From positions 848,016 to 912,015 of the forward strand of contig NW_022985170.1 in assembly GCF_010093535.1 (NCBI RefSeq): 64,000 nucleotides of DNA, in the 5' to 3' direction. Made by a program: the position numbers and the translations under genes. Positions 62,643 through 64,000 of the stretch are shown one piece after another. The notes beneath the pieces were generated by a model, which worked only from the letters and a program-made list of their open reading frames with translations, was not told the origin of the DNA and ran no database searches. The DNA comes from Lindgomyces ingoldianus. Its lineage: Eukaryota > Ascomycota > Dothideomycetes > Pleosporales > Lindgomycetaceae. How positions within the stretch are numbered: the first letter of the stretch is position 1; each line of letters opens with the position of its first letter.

Positions 62643-64000
62643 ATGGGAATCCGTGGCTTGGCAATAAGCCTGGAGCCATACGCCGCCCGATACAAGATTG
62701 AGGAGTTGGATGGTCACACGGCCATCATCGACGGACCGTCCCTCGCATATCATGCCTACCATCTGGCAGGGAAGAAGTGTCCTCTTGGCATTCCATCCTA
62801 CCGCCATATTAACCAGGAAGCGATCCGTTGGCTCAGGAGCCTGCAAGAGAATTTCAGTATCAAAATGTAAGTGGTCATAGCTACTTGGTTCAACGGACAG
62901 CATTCCAACTTCGATAAGTCTCGGGGAGACGCAATCTTCGCGTTGTCATGCAATACTGTTTCGAGATGTGCAGGCCTTTCCGAGCCGTTTTACAGGGATC
63001 AATTGGTGGACATGTACTTCCTATCTTCTCGCCTTTCTATATTTGGCTTTGTAATATGTTCGTTCTCCCCGTCTGTACTACATCCAACATTCAACCGAGG
63101 TTAGTTGCGCGATGGTGGTGCGCTGTCGGCATGCACTACGGCTGCATGACACCTGCCCGCGTATATTAAGTCGATCTTAGCTGACTTCAGCTGTCTTAGA
63201 TCTCATATTTTCTTTGATGGAGCTTTGCCAGTTTCGAAGAAGGAAGAAAGACTGTTAAGGCTGAAAAAGGGCCTTGAGCAGATGAGCACGTTTAGGGCCA
63301 TTAACAACAGGGCCGGCTGTCCCATCCCGCAGAAGCTAGGGTCAGTGAACTACCCGTTTCTTGCACCTTCGTTACTGGAAGCCTTACGTGGCTCCGAGTT
63401 CGACAATATCACGAGGACCGTCCCCGGTGAAGCCGACGACTGGTGTGCACACTGTGCCAGTCTCGGAACTGGTCGTATCATCTTCACAAGCGATACTGAT
63501 CTAATATGCTTTGAATATACCCACGAAGTGTTGATCGCGTTCTTTAGAGGTGTTACCCTAGAGGGCGACCCTAGCATCCACGCCTACCCTACCGCCGACA
63601 TACGTAATCGTCTGAAATTGAAGAGCCTCGTCCCTCTCGCTTACGCTATGATTCACAACCCCTATGCAACGTTCGCGGAAAGTTTACTTACGGCACGAAC
63701 TTGCAATATTGAGTTCACAGAATACCTTGATTTCAAAGCACGGTATGCCAACAATGACCCCAATCTTCCCTACGTACTCTGGTCTCGAGAAGTGGATAGA
63801 GTTGTGCGGACCCTCGACGCTAGAATAGCAGAGTTTGTTCACCAGATGCTCCCATCGTTTATTGCAGGCACAACCCTGCCTGACCTTCCAGAAATCTTTC
63901 TCCCACCGCTATTCGAAGACCCAAATGAAGCTTCGGCATGGAGTCATGGACGCAATAACCGCATCCTGGCGTACTCACTGTTTGCACTGAATCAAAAGTC
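62643..64000 (+). CDS. XPG/Asteroid-type nuclease-fold protein (partial, 3' end outside window)
   Basis: Protein with XPG N- and I-regions, as in Asteroid and Mkt1-like proteins; many of these are not active nucleases, and its role is unknown. Exons are 62643-62866 and 63200 to beyond 64000, so at least 341 residues are seen. It starts MGIRGLAISLEPYAARYKIE, matching the MGIxGL opening of the superfamily with the N-terminal acidic DGPSLAYHAYH. The 333-nt intron joins ENFSIK to ISHIFFDGALPVSKKEERLL. The I-region reads TVPGEADDWCAHCA and RIIFTSDTDLICFEY, where the Glu-Ala-Asp and Asp-x-Asp metal ligands are kept. The second exon stays open to the window edge. The intron is long for this genome but I found no convincing extra exon in it. 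Confidence 0.82.

Overview
The window is nuclear DNA of a filamentous ascomycete (Pezizomycotina; I cannot fix the class). The evidence is short introns of mostly 47-80 nt with CTAAC or CTGAC branch points, and fungal-only families: a Hir3-type chaperone, a ChAPs/exomer protein, a Con7-type zinc finger, Zn2Cys6 and CFEM proteins, and a rhamnogalacturonan acetylesterase. I rebuilt the exon structures by hand from splice sites, reading phase and family resemblance. For all 19 complete intact genes, including two without introns, the coding lengths divide by three and end in one stop. I see no tRNA, rRNA, CRISPR array or intact transposon.

0-21.4 kb is a dense housekeeping block: HIR3 (-), a Bud7/Bch1 ChAPs gene (+), ribosomal protein S16 (-), an Ats1-like RCC1 protein (+), the Rad9 checkpoint clamp subunit (-), an F-box/LRR protein (+), the bifunctional thiamine gene THI20 (+, 11 exons) and the RNA helicase DBP2 (+). 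DBP2 carries one unusually long intron at the motif V site. Most genes here are in divergent or convergent pairs with 0.2-0.6 kb between them.

21.4-28.7 kb holds no gene I can support and runs into a Con7-like C2H2 regulator (28.7-30.2 kb). It may be a long promoter and 5' leader. 30.2-33.5 kb is also gene-poor but contains a cluster of perfect inverted repeats.

33.5-43.8 kb carries a mitochondrial PPR protein (+), RTF2 (-), a secreted rhamnogalacturonan acetylesterase (-) and a Zn2Cys6 regulator (-), separated by long intergenic stretches. 43.8-49 kb is a decayed zone containing a full-length zinc alcohol dehydrogenase pseudogene. Its in-frame stops are TAG or TAA and can be read as CAG/CAA changed by C-to-T, as in repeat-induced point mutation.

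49-64 kb returns to intact genes: a DUF1765 protein (-), ATP synthase subunit h (-) head to head with TFIIB (+), a secreted protein joining a BYS1-like domain to a CFEM domain across an 840-nt intron (+), phosphoglucomutase (-), and an XPG/Asteroid-type nuclease-fold gene (+) that runs off the right edge. The BYS1-CFEM gene is the most unusual protein here; its long intron is built of diverged tandem copies and its upstream region has four 11-bp repeats.
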